A stretch of DNA of 64,000 bases from Palsa-147 sp049279675. Lineage in GTDB: Bacteria > Acidobacteriota > Terriglobia > Acidiferrales > UBA7541. Below are positions 26,496-35,055 of this stretch, piece after piece (positions within the stretch are counted from its first letter, which is position 1; each line of letters begins with the position of its first letter). The position numbers and the translations under genes were made by a program. The stretch spans positions 10,579-74,578 of the forward strand of contig JBAPOP010000130.1 of NCBI GenBank assembly GCA_049279675.1, written 5' to 3'. Under the pieces are notes generated by a model that made no database searches, had not been told where the DNA came from, and was given only the letters and a program-made list of their open reading frames with translations.

Positions 26496-27678
26496 AGCTC
26501 ACCTTTCCGAGAATCGCGGGCCGCCTCGCGCCTGTTGCCGACGGAAGATTGTTCGTCCGTCCGTGAAACGCTTCGTACGCCAGAATCGCAAACGCGAACG
26601 CCTCTTTCGCCGCCGATGGCACGCCGAATTCATCGGAAGTGCGCACAGCAACGCCGGGCAGCGACGCGGCGAGTTGCGCCATGATTAAAGGATTCTGCGT
26701 TCCGCCTCCCGAGACAATCAATTCGTGAAATCTCGCGCGCGGAAAGATAAACCTGTGAAACGCATCGGCGATTGAGAGAGGGCCGAGCAGCGTTGCCGTC
26801 CGGACAAGGTCGTCGGGCGTCGCGCGATGGGCTTTGCCCAAGCGAATTACGCGTTCGGCGAATACTTCGCCAAACTGTTCGCGCCCCGCGGATTTCGGCG
26901 GCTTGATTTGGAAATATCGATCGGAAAGCAGTTTGTCGAGCAGGCGCGGGACCGATTTCCCGGCGAGGGCGCGTCGCGCGTCGCGGTCAAACGTCTCACG
27001 CCCCCGCGTGAAGTGCCGAACGAGAGCGTCAATCACCATGTTGCCGGGACCCGTGTCGAAGGCAAAACAATCGCTGCTTTTTGCGGCGGCGGGAATTACG
27101 GTGACGTTCGCAATTCCACCAATATTGAGTGCAACTCGTCCCAACTTCGCATCGCGAAACAGCGCGTAATCCACAAACGGAACGAGCGGCGCGCCCTGAC
27201 CGCCAACCGCCATATCGGCCGGACGAAAATCCGCGATCGCCGTAATTCCGGTTCGCGCGGCGATCACCGCTGCTTCACCAATCTGCATCGTGGACGCGAC
27301 GCCTCCGACGCCGGGAAACTTCGAAGCTCGACCTTGATGATAGATCGTCTGCCCGTGCGACCCGATGAGAGCGATCTTTCGCGGCGCGATTCGAAATTCA
27401 CGGCACGCCGCCAGCGCCGCGCGCGCAAAAAGTTCGCCAAGCGCAAAATTGAGTCGGCTGATTTCCGCGGAGCTTGCAGCCTCGATATTTGCGATCCTAA
27501 GAATTTCCTCTCGCACGGCACGCGGATACGGGACAGCATAAAATCCCGCAAGCCGCGCGGAAAGATTTGGCGGCGCGCCGGAAATCCGGGCTAGCGCGAT
27601 ATCAATCCCGTCCGCCGACGTCCCCGACATCAAGCCGAGCACATATTGAGATTGGCTTTTTGCGCGTCCGCGATTCAT
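26479..27678 (-). CDS. anmK: Anhydro-N-acetylmuramic acid kinase
   Basis: The 399-residue protein has the AnmK ATPase-fold marks: GLMSGTSADGIDIAL near 15-29, IGSHGQTIYH, QIGEAAVIAARTGI, DFRPADMAVGGQGAPLVPF, FDTGPGNMVIDAL and VSGGGTQNP. It phosphorylates and opens 1,6-anhydroMurNAc to MurNAc-6-phosphate during peptidoglycan recycling in the cytoplasm. ATG 27678 overlaps the mutS stop (ATGA). No murQ is visible nearby. Confidence 0.95.
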   Translation of the reverse strand: MNRGRAKSQSQYVLGLMSGTSADGIDIALARISGAPPNLSARLAGFYAVPYPRAVREEILRIANIEAASSAEISRLNFALGELFARAALAACREFRIAPRKIALIGSHGQTIYHQGRASKFPGVGGVASTMQIGEAAVIAARTGITAIADFRPADMAVGGQGAPLVPFVDYALFRDAKLGRVALNIGGIANVTVIPAAAKSSDCFAFDTGPGNMVIDALVRHFTRGRETFDRDARRALAGKSVPRLLDKLLSDRYFQIKPPKSAGREQFGEVFAERVIRLGKAHRATPDDLVRTATLLGPLSIADAFHRFIFPRARFHELIVSGGGTQNPLIMAQLAASLPGVAVRTSDEFGVPSAAKEAFAFAILAYEAFHGRTNNLPSATGARRPAILGKVSYAPPR

Positions 27679-30368
27679 AGAAGTTGTTTCTTCAGTGTCG
27701 CGAGAAGATTGAGTGCTTCAAGCGGCTTCAAGTTGTCGAGGTCCGCTTGCCGCAGCGCGTCGATCACAGATTGGTCAATCGGCGTGAACATTGGCGACTG
27801 CGTTGGCGCCGCGGCGCCCGGAGTCAATTCCTCGCTGAGTTTATGTTCGCTCGTCTCGTGGCGCTTCAGAACTTCGCGCGCCCGTTCGATAACCGACGGC
27901 GGAAGCCCCGCGAGCCGTGCGACTTCAATTCCGTAACTCTTGTCCGCGCTGCCCGGTTCGACGCGCCGCAAAAAAATAATTTCGCTTCCGGATTCGCGGA
28001 CGGAAACATGCACGTTGCGCACTCCAGGTACGAGCCGTTCGAGCTCCGTCAGCTCATGATAGTGCGTCGCGAATAAAGTGCGCGGCCGCGCGTCGGCTTG
28101 TAGCGCTTCCACCACGGCCCACGCAATCGAAAGCCCGTCAAACGTCGCCGTTCCGCGCCCGACTTCATCGAGAAGAACGAGGCTCGCCGATGTCGCCGTA
28201 TTCAAAATCGCCGCGACTTCGCTCATCTCCACAAGAAATGTCGAGCGCCCTCGCGCGAGATTATCCGACGCGCCGATGCGCGTAAAAATACGATCGGTCA
28301 GCGGCAGCTTCGCTTCCACCGCAGGCACAAACGATCCCATCTGCGCCATGATCACGATCAGCGCGGACTGGCGCAGGTAAGTCGACTTGCCGCCCATGTT
28401 CGGCCCAGTGATGAGAAGCAGCGATTGCGTCTTATCGTCGAGATAGAGGTCGTTGGGCACGAATCGTTCGCCGCGCGTCGCAAGCAGTCGCTCGATCACG
28501 GGATGCCTTCCACCCGCGATCAATAGCTCGCCGCGCTCGCCCGAATTTTGCTCGGTAAAACTCGGCCGCACGTAATTCTCTGTGGCGGCGAGTCGAGCGA
28601 AATTCACGAGGACATCGAGTTGCGCGACAGCTGACGCCGTTCGCCGAAGGCGCGGAGCTTCGCGCGCGACGCGTTCACGCAGTTCGGCATACAGCCTTCG
28701 CTCGATTTCCGAGATTCGCTCGTCGGCATCGAGCACTTTCCGCTCGTACTCCTTCAGTTCAGTCGAAGTAAAGCGTTCGGCGTTGACGAGAGTCTGCTTG
28801 CGATCGTAATCGGCCGGCGCGAGATGCATATTCGCCTTCGAAATTTCGATGTAATAGCCGAAGACCTGATTGAAGCGGATTTTCAGCGAGGCAATCCCGG
28901 TGCGCTTTCGCTCGCGATCCTCCATCGCGGCAATCACTTGCTTGCTCGTGCGGCTGAGGTCGCGCAGCTCGTCAAGAGCGAGATCGTAGTCGCGGCGAAT
29001 AATCCCAGGCTCGGTGGCTAGCGCGGGCGGGTCGTCAGCGATGGCGCGCTCGATGGCCTTGCGCACTTCGGTGAGTTCGTCGAGTTCGGCGTGAAGCCTA
29101 GCAATTCGCGCAGATGTCTTCTGTGAAGCGGGAGAGAGAAACCCACGCAGCACTGGAATTTGATCGAGCGATTTGCGGAGCGCCACGAGATCGCGCGGAG
29201 TCGCGATGCCCAGCGTGATCCGGCTCGTCAGGCGCTCGAGATCGAGCATAGCTTCGAGCGTCCGGTAGATTTCCCCGCGTTCGACCGGCTTCGATTTCAA
29301 TTCCGCGACGGCATCAAGGCGCGCTTCGATTTCTTCAAGCGAGATTTCGGGCCGGAGGATCCAGCTTCGCAGCAGGCGCGCGCCCATTCCGGTCGCTGTC
29401 TGGTCGAGCGCGAACATCAACGTCGCCGAGGCATCATCGCCGCTCACGGGCTCGACTAGTTCGAGATTACGTACGGTCACTTGATCGAGCAGAAGCGCGT
29501 CCTGCTGCTCGTAATAGCGAATGCCATTGAGGTGCTCGAGGCCGCTCAGTGGAGCACGTGCCGACGATTCACCGCCACTCGCGCCATCGCGCGCCACGGC
29601 GATAACCGACGTTTCGCGCAAATAGTGAACGATTGCGCCTGCCGCGCCGATGGCGTGCGCGTGCTCCGAGAGTCCGAACCCATCAAGCGCGGCCACCCGG
29701 AATTGCTGTTCGAGAATTCGAGCGGCAAAGTCCGGCTGAAAAATGAATTCATCGAGCCGGCTTACGAGCGCGTCGATCCCCGCAAGCTCAGGCGCGCCGG
29801 CCGAAGGAAAGAGCGACGCAGGGCGCGGGAGAAGAATTTCTCGCGGCCGGAGGATGCCGAGTTCGTCGAGAAGGCGATTCTCTGCCGCAGGCCCGGAAAA
29901 CTCCGTCGCGCGAAAATCGCCGGTGGAAAGATCCACGTAAGCAAGGCCGATGGTGGCAGCGGCCGCATCGCGGGAAACGGCCGCGAGAAAATTATTCTCT
30001 TTCGGATCAACAAGCCCCGGCCCCGACGCGGTCCCCGGCGTGACCACACGAACCACCTCGCGGCGAACGAGCTTTTTGCCGGGCCCTGCCTCCTCCATCT
30101 GGTCGCAAATGGCGACACGCTGCCCCGCGCGGATGAGCCGCGCGATGTATCCCTCGGCGGCATGGTAGGGAACCCCGCACATCGGAACCGGCTGGCCTTT
30201 CTCGCGATTGCGCGCCGTCAACATGATTTGGAGAATCTTGGAAGCCAGAATCGCGTCGTCGAAAAAAAGTTCGTAGAAATCGCCCAGCCGAAAGAGAAGC
30301 AGGGCGTGCGGGTGCTGCTTCTTGATGGCATGATACTGGCGCAGCAGCGGTGTTGCGGGCTCTGTCAT
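27675..30368 (-). CDS. mutS: DNA mismatch repair protein MutS
   Basis: The 897-residue protein has the mismatch-binding domain with the Phe-x-Glu motif (GDFYELFFDDA near 27-37), connector and lever domains, the clamp, and a C-terminal ABC-type ATPase with Walker A TGPNMGGKST, Walker B LLDEVGRGT and FATHYHEL. It recognises mismatches and recruits MutL. I choose ATG 30368, where the family N-terminus (TPLLRQYHAIKKQHP) begins, over a TTG at 30425. The stop overlaps anmK. Ends in a helix-turn-helix dimerisation tail (ALNLLATLKKQ). Confidence 0.96.
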   Translation of the reverse strand: MTEPATPLLRQYHAIKKQHPHALLLFRLGDFYELFFDDAILASKILQIMLTARNREKGQPVPMCGVPYHAAEGYIARLIRAGQRVAICDQMEEAGPGKKLVRREVVRVVTPGTASGPGLVDPKENNFLAAVSRDAAAATIGLAYVDLSTGDFRATEFSGPAAENRLLDELGILRPREILLPRPASLFPSAGAPELAGIDALVSRLDEFIFQPDFAARILEQQFRVAALDGFGLSEHAHAIGAAGAIVHYLRETSVIAVARDGASGGESSARAPLSGLEHLNGIRYYEQQDALLLDQVTVRNLELVEPVSGDDASATLMFALDQTATGMGARLLRSWILRPEISLEEIEARLDAVAELKSKPVERGEIYRTLEAMLDLERLTSRITLGIATPRDLVALRKSLDQIPVLRGFLSPASQKTSARIARLHAELDELTEVRKAIERAIADDPPALATEPGIIRRDYDLALDELRDLSRTSKQVIAAMEDRERKRTGIASLKIRFNQVFGYYIEISKANMHLAPADYDRKQTLVNAERFTSTELKEYERKVLDADERISEIERRLYAELRERVAREAPRLRRTASAVAQLDVLVNFARLAATENYVRPSFTEQNSGERGELLIAGGRHPVIERLLATRGERFVPNDLYLDDKTQSLLLITGPNMGGKSTYLRQSALIVIMAQMGSFVPAVEAKLPLTDRIFTRIGASDNLARGRSTFLVEMSEVAAILNTATSASLVLLDEVGRGTATFDGLSIAWAVVEALQADARPRTLFATHYHELTELERLVPGVRNVHVSVRESGSEIIFLRRVEPGSADKSYGIEVARLAGLPPSVIERAREVLKRHETSEHKLSEELTPGAAAPTQSPMFTPIDQSVIDALRQADLDNLKPLEALNLLATLKKQLL

Positions 30369-30519
30369 GAATGCAAACTGGCTCCGGAAGCTCACGATTA
30401 TGTCGGCTGCAATTGCCTTTAGCAACAGCGTTCACGTAGAGGCACGCGCTCGTTGCTGATCTTCGTCGCAATGTGGCCGAGTCGCGCTCTTGGATTCTGA
30501 TTCGCGCGGGCGCCGCGAG

Positions 30520-30525
30520 TATAAT
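30520..30525 (+). promoter_or_regulatory. -10 box of the CYTH gene, near-leaderless
   Basis: TATAAT ends 12 nt before the ATG at 30538. No Shine-Dalgarno sequence is visible in between, so the message should have a leader of only a few nucleotides. No clear -35 hexamer at normal spacing. Confidence 0.45.
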
Positions 30526-30537
30526 TGCGCATCGAGA

Positions 30538-31200
30538 ATGGCAAACAACGGCCGGGAGATTGAAGTCAAACTTCGCATCGCGGATCTGAACGCGCTCCGC
30601 GCGCAATTGCGCCGCCTCGGAGCGAAGGCAGCTCCGCGCATATTCGAGCGAAACATTCTCTACGATACGCAGGCCTCCGATTTGCGCGAAACCGGCCGCC
30701 TTCTGCGAATCCGCATCAAGACGCCGGCACCTGATCGGCGAACTGCCACAAGTGCCGGACGAGCCAAATCCTCAGCACACAAAGCAGCAGAATCGCGTGG
30801 CGTTCTAACTTACAAAGCGCCGGTTGTCCCGTCGCTGGATGTCCGTTTCGCGTCGCGCTACAAGGAAAGGGAAGAGATCGAAATCGAATTCAATCCCGCA
30901 GAGAACCTCGAAACAATCTTCGCCGCGCTCGGCCTCCGTTCCACCTTCCGCTACGAGAAATTTCGCACCAGCTACAGTCTGCGCCGCGTTCCAGGACTGC
31001 ATCTGGACCTCGATGAAACTCCGCTCGGCAATTATCTGGAACTCGAAGGCTCTACGGCCGCAATTGATCGCGCCGCCGTGCTCCTCGGATTTTCGCCTCA
31101 GGATTACATCACAGCCACCTATTGGGACCTCCACGTCGCGGATTCGCGCGGCCGGAATGTCGCACCGGGTGATCTCGTGTTCAAAAATCGAAAAAAATGA
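30538..31200 (+). CDS. CYTH-domain protein (class IV adenylate cyclase-like)
   Basis: The 220-residue protein starts with the CYTH signature EIEVKLRI near 7-14 (ExExK) and continues with the tunnel-fold charged strands (LRETGRLLRIRI, LTYKAP, REEIEIEF, FRYEKFRTSY, HLDLDETPLGNYLELEG). CYTH proteins bind triphosphates and metal; members include CyaB-type adenylate cyclases and thiamine-triphosphatase-like enzymes, and the activity here cannot be told. An insert rich in Ala/Ser/Arg lies near 66-85. Divergent from mutS. Confidence 0.88.
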   Translation: MANNGREIEVKLRIADLNALRAQLRRLGAKAAPRIFERNILYDTQASDLRETGRLLRIRIKTPAPDRRTATSAGRAKSSAHKAAESRGVLTYKAPVVPSLDVRFASRYKEREEIEIEFNPAENLETIFAALGLRSTFRYEKFRTSYSLRRVPGLHLDLDETPLGNYLELEGSTAAIDRAAVLLGFSPQDYITATYWDLHVADSRGRNVAPGDLVFKNRKK

Positions 31201-31220
31201 CGCGCAAGTGCAGTCTTTGC

Positions 31221-31249
31221 TTGACAAAGCGAGCATCTGCTCGTAACTA
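31221..31249 (+). promoter_or_regulatory. Promoter with inverted repeat in its spacer
   Basis: A consensus -35 TTGACA (31221-31226) is followed after 17 nt by TAACTA (31244-31249), a weak -10. The spacer contains a perfect inverted repeat, CGAGCA (31230-31235) and TGCTCG (31238-31243), a plausible operator. Confidence 0.5.
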
Positions 31250-31255
31250 GTGAAG

Positions 31256-31487
31256 CTGAGGACATTCTCAAGAAATGGAGCAGTCGTCCAACTGGGATTC
31301 AGGCAGTCCTCGACAGCCCGGACCGGAACGTGCGGTTCGGGTGGCGAGTCGGGCGCCCCTTGTTGCCTATAGCGCGGAGCGAATTGGCAGCGGGATGAGC
31401 GCGGAGGCGAGAGCCGCCGCCGAGTAACGAGAGTTTTCTATCTTGCTACCCGCGGTCGGATCGAACCCCGGCCGCGGGTATTTTTTT
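31256..31487 (+). ncRNA. Structured leader RNA or small RNA, candidate metal-sensing element
   Basis: Starting at the expected transcription start, several stems can be drawn by eye: GAGGAC (31258-31263) with GTCCTC, a 9-bp stem CCCGGACCG/CGGTTCGGG (31317-31341) with a 7-nt loop, a GGCG/CGCC stem near 31343-31357, and GCGGAGGC/GCCGCCGC with a GAGA tetraloop (31400-31419, one mismatch), ending in the terminator hairpin. It matches no riboswitch class I can recall (not a clear M-box or yybP-ykoY). Its place before metal-transport genes suggests attenuation; it could also be a stand-alone sRNA. Confidence 0.4.
31447..31487 (+). terminator. Intrinsic terminator or attenuator upstream of the metal transport genes
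   Basis: A 13-bp stem (31447-31459 with 31468-31480, one G-U pair) and an 8-nt loop are followed directly by seven T. It lies 90 nt before the MgtE-like start codon, in the same direction. Confidence 0.8.
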
Positions 31488-31577
31488 GTGCCCACGGAGC
31501 GTCCCGGAAGTATCTGATTCCTGGGGATTTGGCCTCGATGTACCTGCCAAACGGCACTTGTGCGAAGAGGTGATTCA

Positions 31578-32819
31578 ATGCTGCACGCCACCGAAGTTCT
31601 GGGCGCAGAAGCCTACGATTTGAACGGCCACTTTGTGGGCCGCGTGAAAGAGCTTTTCGTCGAGCCGGCCGATCAGCCGAATCGTGTTTCGCGCGTCCTG
31701 CTTGGCCGCGGACAATATCGCCCGCTCGTCGCGCGCTACGATCAGATCAGCGACGTCACGCCCGGCCGGATGAAACTTACCACCGATGAATCGGCGCTCG
31801 AACTCTATCACCCGAACGAAGCGTGGCTCGCGCTTCGAAAGGATTTGCTGGACCAGCAGATTATCGACACGGCGGGACGCAAAGTCGTTCGCGTCAACGA
31901 TATTGAATTGGCTGACCAGCGAACCAACGGCAATGTCGAAATGCGCATCTCGCAGGTGGACGTAGGCCTGCCGGGAGCAGTGCGTCGGCTTCTGCAGGGA
32001 ATTGTCCCACCGGAAGTGATTCGCCGGATTCAGAAGAAACTTCCGCAGCGCACAATCCGATGGGAATTTGTGAACTTGATCGAGCCGGATCCGCTCCGTC
32101 GCGTAAAGTTGCGCATGAGCAGCCAGAAGCTCGCGTCCATGCACCCGGCCGACCTCGCCGACATCATGGAAGAACTATCTCCGGCCGAGCGCCAGTCCAT
32201 CATCACCTCGCTCGATGAAGAGACCGCGGCAGAAGCGCTGGCCGAACTCGACAAACGCCTTCAGACGCAAGTGGTGGAGAAACTCGATCCGGAAAAGGCG
32301 GCGGACATCATCGAAGAGATGCGTCCGGACGAGGCCGCCGACCTGCTCGCAAACCTGACGCCGGAAGCTCGCGGCGACATTATCGAGGAAATGCCTGGAC
32401 GCGATGCGCAGGAAGTTCGCGACCTCCTCCGCTTCGAGCACGACACGGCGGGCGGCATGATGAATACGGAAGTTGTCACCGTGTCCGATGACGCGACGCG
32501 CGGCGAAGTGGTCGATTACATTCGCTTCCACGAAATTCCGCTCGATCAGCTCGCGGACGTGATCCTTATCAATCGCGATGCCGTGTTCGCCGGCACAGTC
32601 CGTCTTCCAAAACTCCTTCTCGCCGATCAGGAACAGAAAATGTTGGAACTCGTCTCCGACACGCACGTCTCGATTCAGCCGGAGGCGAACGATCGCGAAG
32701 TTTTCGAATTATTCGACAAATACAATCTGCGGAGCCTGACCGTTGTGGATGTGGAGAATCATCCCATTGGCGCGATTACAGTGGACGATGTCGTGAGCCA
32801 CATGCACGCGCTGCTATAA
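31578..32819 (+). CDS. Soluble MgtE_N/CBS protein with PRC-barrel, no membrane domain
   Basis: The 413-residue protein starts at ATG 31578 after GAAGAGG. Residues 1-80 and about 85-130 look like PRC-barrel domains (EAYDLNGHFVGRVKELFV; IIDTAGRKVVRVNDI). Residues about 170-285 are the MgtE N-terminal superhelix (HPADLADIMEEL, EEMRPDEAADLLANL, RDLLRFEHDTAGGMM), and 285-413 a CBS pair (MNTEVVTVSDDAT ... IGAITVDDVV). In MgtE these domains sense cytoplasmic Mg2+ and gate the channel. Here the transmembrane channel domain is absent and an Nramp-like gene follows after 7 nt, so the protein may gate or regulate that carrier. Confidence 0.88.
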   Translation: MLHATEVLGAEAYDLNGHFVGRVKELFVEPADQPNRVSRVLLGRGQYRPLVARYDQISDVTPGRMKLTTDESALELYHPNEAWLALRKDLLDQQIIDTAGRKVVRVNDIELADQRTNGNVEMRISQVDVGLPGAVRRLLQGIVPPEVIRRIQKKLPQRTIRWEFVNLIEPDPLRRVKLRMSSQKLASMHPADLADIMEELSPAERQSIITSLDEETAAEALAELDKRLQTQVVEKLDPEKAADIIEEMRPDEAADLLANLTPEARGDIIEEMPGRDAQEVRDLLRFEHDTAGGMMNTEVVTVSDDATRGEVVDYIRFHEIPLDQLADVILINRDAVFAGTVRLPKLLLADQEQKMLELVSDTHVSIQPEANDREVFELFDKYNLRSLTVVDVENHPIGAITVDDVVSHMHALL

Positions 32820-32826
32820 AAATGCC

Positions 32827-34164
32827 ATGACCGTCGTCGAAGTCAGCTCGAGTTTCGCCCGGCTGAGAAAGCGCTGGGAGGAGTTTGCGCGGCGCACGCG
32901 CATTACGCGCCGCAGGCTCGCGGTAATCCTTGCCGTCATCGGCCCCGGCATCATCACGTCCAACGTGGACAACGATGCCGGCGGAATCACCACCTATACG
33001 CTCGCGGGCGCGCAGTTCGGGTACACGCTGCTTTGGACGCTGATTCCGCTCACCATCGCGCTCTACGTCAGCGAGGAAATGTGTGCGCGTATGGGTGTCG
33101 TCACCGGCAAAGGCCTCTCGGATTTGATTCGCGAGGAGTTTGGATTCCGCTCGACTTTTTTCGTGATGCTTGCCGCGTTGGCAGTGGATCTCGGCAACAC
33201 AGTGGCAGAATTCGCCGGCGTGGCTGCGTCTATGCAGATTTTCGGTATCAGCAAATACATTTCAGTGCCGATCGCGGCCATAGTTGTATGGTTCCTGGTC
33301 GTGCGGGGCTCGTATGCGCAAGTGGAAAAAATCTTTCTCGTGGCGTGCGCATTCTATCTAACGTATGTCGTTTCGGCGTTCCTAGCCAAGCCGGATTGGC
33401 TGGTCGCGGCGAAGGAAACAGTCTTGCCGACGTTTAGTCTCGATAAGGATTACCTGTTGATGTTCGTCGCGCTAGTAGGAACGACGATTGCGCCGTGGCA
33501 ATTTTTCTATTTGCAGGCGGGATTCGTCGAGAAGCGCGTCGGGCCAAAGCAGTACAAGCACGCGCGGCTTGACGTAATCGCCGGAAGCGTAACCTGTATG
33601 GCGATCGTCTTCTTCATCATCGTGTGCACGGCGGCAACGCTTCACGCGCATGGCATGACCAACATCACTGACGCTGCCCAGGCTGCTCAGGCTCTCGCGC
33701 CTCTCGCCGGTCGATTCGCCGCCACGCTTTTTGCGTTCGGACTTTTGAACGCGTCACTCTTCGCCGCGTCGATTCTGCCGCTCTCCACCGCGCACGTAAT
33801 TTGCGAGGGCCTCGGCTTCGAATCCGGCATCGATCACAAGCTCGGCGAAGCTCCCATCTTCTACGGCCTCTATGCTGGCCTGATCGTCGTCGGGGGAGGA
33901 ATCATTCTGATCCCGCACGCTCCTCTGCTCAAGATTTTGCTTTTCTCGCAGGTCGCCAACGGCGTCTGGCTCGCTCCGGTGCTGATTTTCATCCTTTTGC
34001 TGATCAATCGTCGCGATCTAATGGGTGATCACGTCAATTCGCTCGGCTTCAACATCGTGGCCTGGGTGATCAGTATCGCGATGATCGGCGTAACGCTCTT
34101 CCTCGGCTACGCCACTTTGTTCATTCCGTCGGCGGCAACCACCGGGGGCACGCTGCTTCTCTAA
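32827..34164 (+). CDS. Nramp-fold divalent metal transporter with non-canonical metal site
   Basis: The 445-residue membrane protein aligns with MntH: GPG ... AGAQFGYTLLW in TM1 lines up without gaps with E. coli MntH. The TM1 motif DPGN reads DAGG (50-53) and the TM6 motif MPH reads APW (222-224), so the metal-binding Asp is kept but Asn and the soft ligand Met are lost. Loss of this Met is reported in Nramp-related magnesium transporters. About 11 membrane helices are visible. It sits 7 nt after the MgtE_N/CBS gene, which points to one operon. I infer Mg2+ or another hard divalent ion as substrate rather than Mn2+ or Fe2+. Confidence 0.88.
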   Translation: MTVVEVSSSFARLRKRWEEFARRTRITRRRLAVILAVIGPGIITSNVDNDAGGITTYTLAGAQFGYTLLWTLIPLTIALYVSEEMCARMGVVTGKGLSDLIREEFGFRSTFFVMLAALAVDLGNTVAEFAGVAASMQIFGISKYISVPIAAIVVWFLVVRGSYAQVEKIFLVACAFYLTYVVSAFLAKPDWLVAAKETVLPTFSLDKDYLLMFVALVGTTIAPWQFFYLQAGFVEKRVGPKQYKHARLDVIAGSVTCMAIVFFIIVCTAATLHAHGMTNITDAAQAAQALAPLAGRFAATLFAFGLLNASLFAASILPLSTAHVICEGLGFESGIDHKLGEAPIFYGLYAGLIVVGGGIILIPHAPLLKILLFSQVANGVWLAPVLIFILLLINRRDLMGDHVNSLGFNIVAWVISIAMIGVTLFLGYATLFIPSAATTGGTLLL

Positions 34165-34242
34165 ACTACTGCTTTCCAGTCGGTTGCGCCGCTTGGCTGC
34201 CTGTGCTAGTTTGGCCGGGCATTCCCTCGAGAGCGAGAATAA

Positions 34243-35049
34243 GTGAAAGCGACGGAACTCCTGAAGCCCGCTGGCCGCGAGGAAGCGGGCCTCCTCGAAA
34301 AACTCGATTTGAAAAGCCTTCCGCAGCACGTCGCCGTCATCATGGACGGCAATGGGCGCTGGGCGGAGCGGCGGCATTTCCCGCGCATCGCAGGGCATCG
34401 CGCCGGCGTGAAGATGGCGCGCGAAATCATCGAAACATGCGCCCGCCTCAAGCTCCCGATGCTGACTCTCTACGCCTTTTCGCTCGAGAATTGGCGGCGT
34501 CCTCAGGCTGAAATCGATTTCCTGATGCAACTTCTCCGTGAGTATTTGAAAAAGGAGCTCCCGTCGATACACAAGAACAATATCCGGCTGCTCATCATCG
34601 GGCGTTCGGAGCAATTGCCCGAGGGCGTCCGCCGCGATATCGAGCGCGCCATGCAAGTCACGGCCTCCAACACGGGAATGAAGCTGGTGGTCGCGCTGAA
34701 TTACGGCGGCCGCGCGGAGCTTGTGGACGCGTTCAACGCCATCCTCGATCGCGTGCGCCGTGATGGTCTCTCCGGCTTTCGCGCTGACGAACAAACGATT
34801 TCGGAGCATCTCTATACCGCCGGCCTTCCCGATCCCGATCTCCTGATTCGCACGAGCGGCGAGATGCGCGTGAGCAATTTTCTCCTTTGGCAAATCGCGT
34901 ATGCCGAAATTTACGTCACCGAAACTCTTTGGCCGGATTTCGACCGCACACGCCTTCTCGAGGCCCTGATTGATTTCCAGAAGCGCGAGCGCCGCTACGG
35001 CGGCCTCGGCGCAAAGCGCGACCGTGCGGGCGCCGCGCGGCAGGGCTAA
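34243..35049 (+). CDS. uppS: Isoprenyl transferase (undecaprenyl diphosphate synthase)
   Basis: The 268-residue protein has the cis-prenyltransferase motifs VAVIMDGNGRWAERR near 30-44 (catalytic Asp), GHRAGVKMAREI, TLYAFSLENWRRP, ALNYGGRAEL and DLLIRTSGEMRVSNFLLWQIAYAE. It condenses isopentenyl diphosphate to the C55 carrier lipid for peptidoglycan. The start is GTG 34243. It opens a cluster uppS-cdsA-dxr-rseP with short gaps, an order shared with many bacteria. The N-terminus has about 25 extra residues. Confidence 0.95.
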   Translation: MKATELLKPAGREEAGLLEKLDLKSLPQHVAVIMDGNGRWAERRHFPRIAGHRAGVKMAREIIETCARLKLPMLTLYAFSLENWRRPQAEIDFLMQLLREYLKKELPSIHKNNIRLLIIGRSEQLPEGVRRDIERAMQVTASNTGMKLVVALNYGGRAELVDAFNAILDRVRRDGLSGFRADEQTISEHLYTAGLPDPDLLIRTSGEMRVSNFLLWQIAYAEIYVTETLWPDFDRTRLLEALIDFQKRERRYGGLGAKRDRAGAARQG

Positions 35050-35055
35050 GTCCGA

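Larger units (their letters stand above)
31201..31577. other. 377-nt gene-free leader region
   Basis: Between the CYTH gene and the MgtE-like gene this stretch holds a promoter (31221-31249), a run of predicted hairpins and an intrinsic terminator (31447-31487), then a further 90 nt ending in the GAAGAGG ribosome-binding site (31563-31569). No convincing open frame on either strand. Confidence 0.7.

Noticed and set aside
29481..30422. 313-codon + frame opposite mutS
   Set aside because: Arg-rich, no motif, and fully antisense to conserved MutS domains; long antisense frames are expected at this GC content.
31447..31487. GGGGTTCGATCC on the - strand, resembling a tRNA T-loop
   Set aside because: The flanks pair with each other into one simple 13-bp stem and there is no D-arm, anticodon arm or acceptor stem; it is a terminator hairpin followed by T7 on +.
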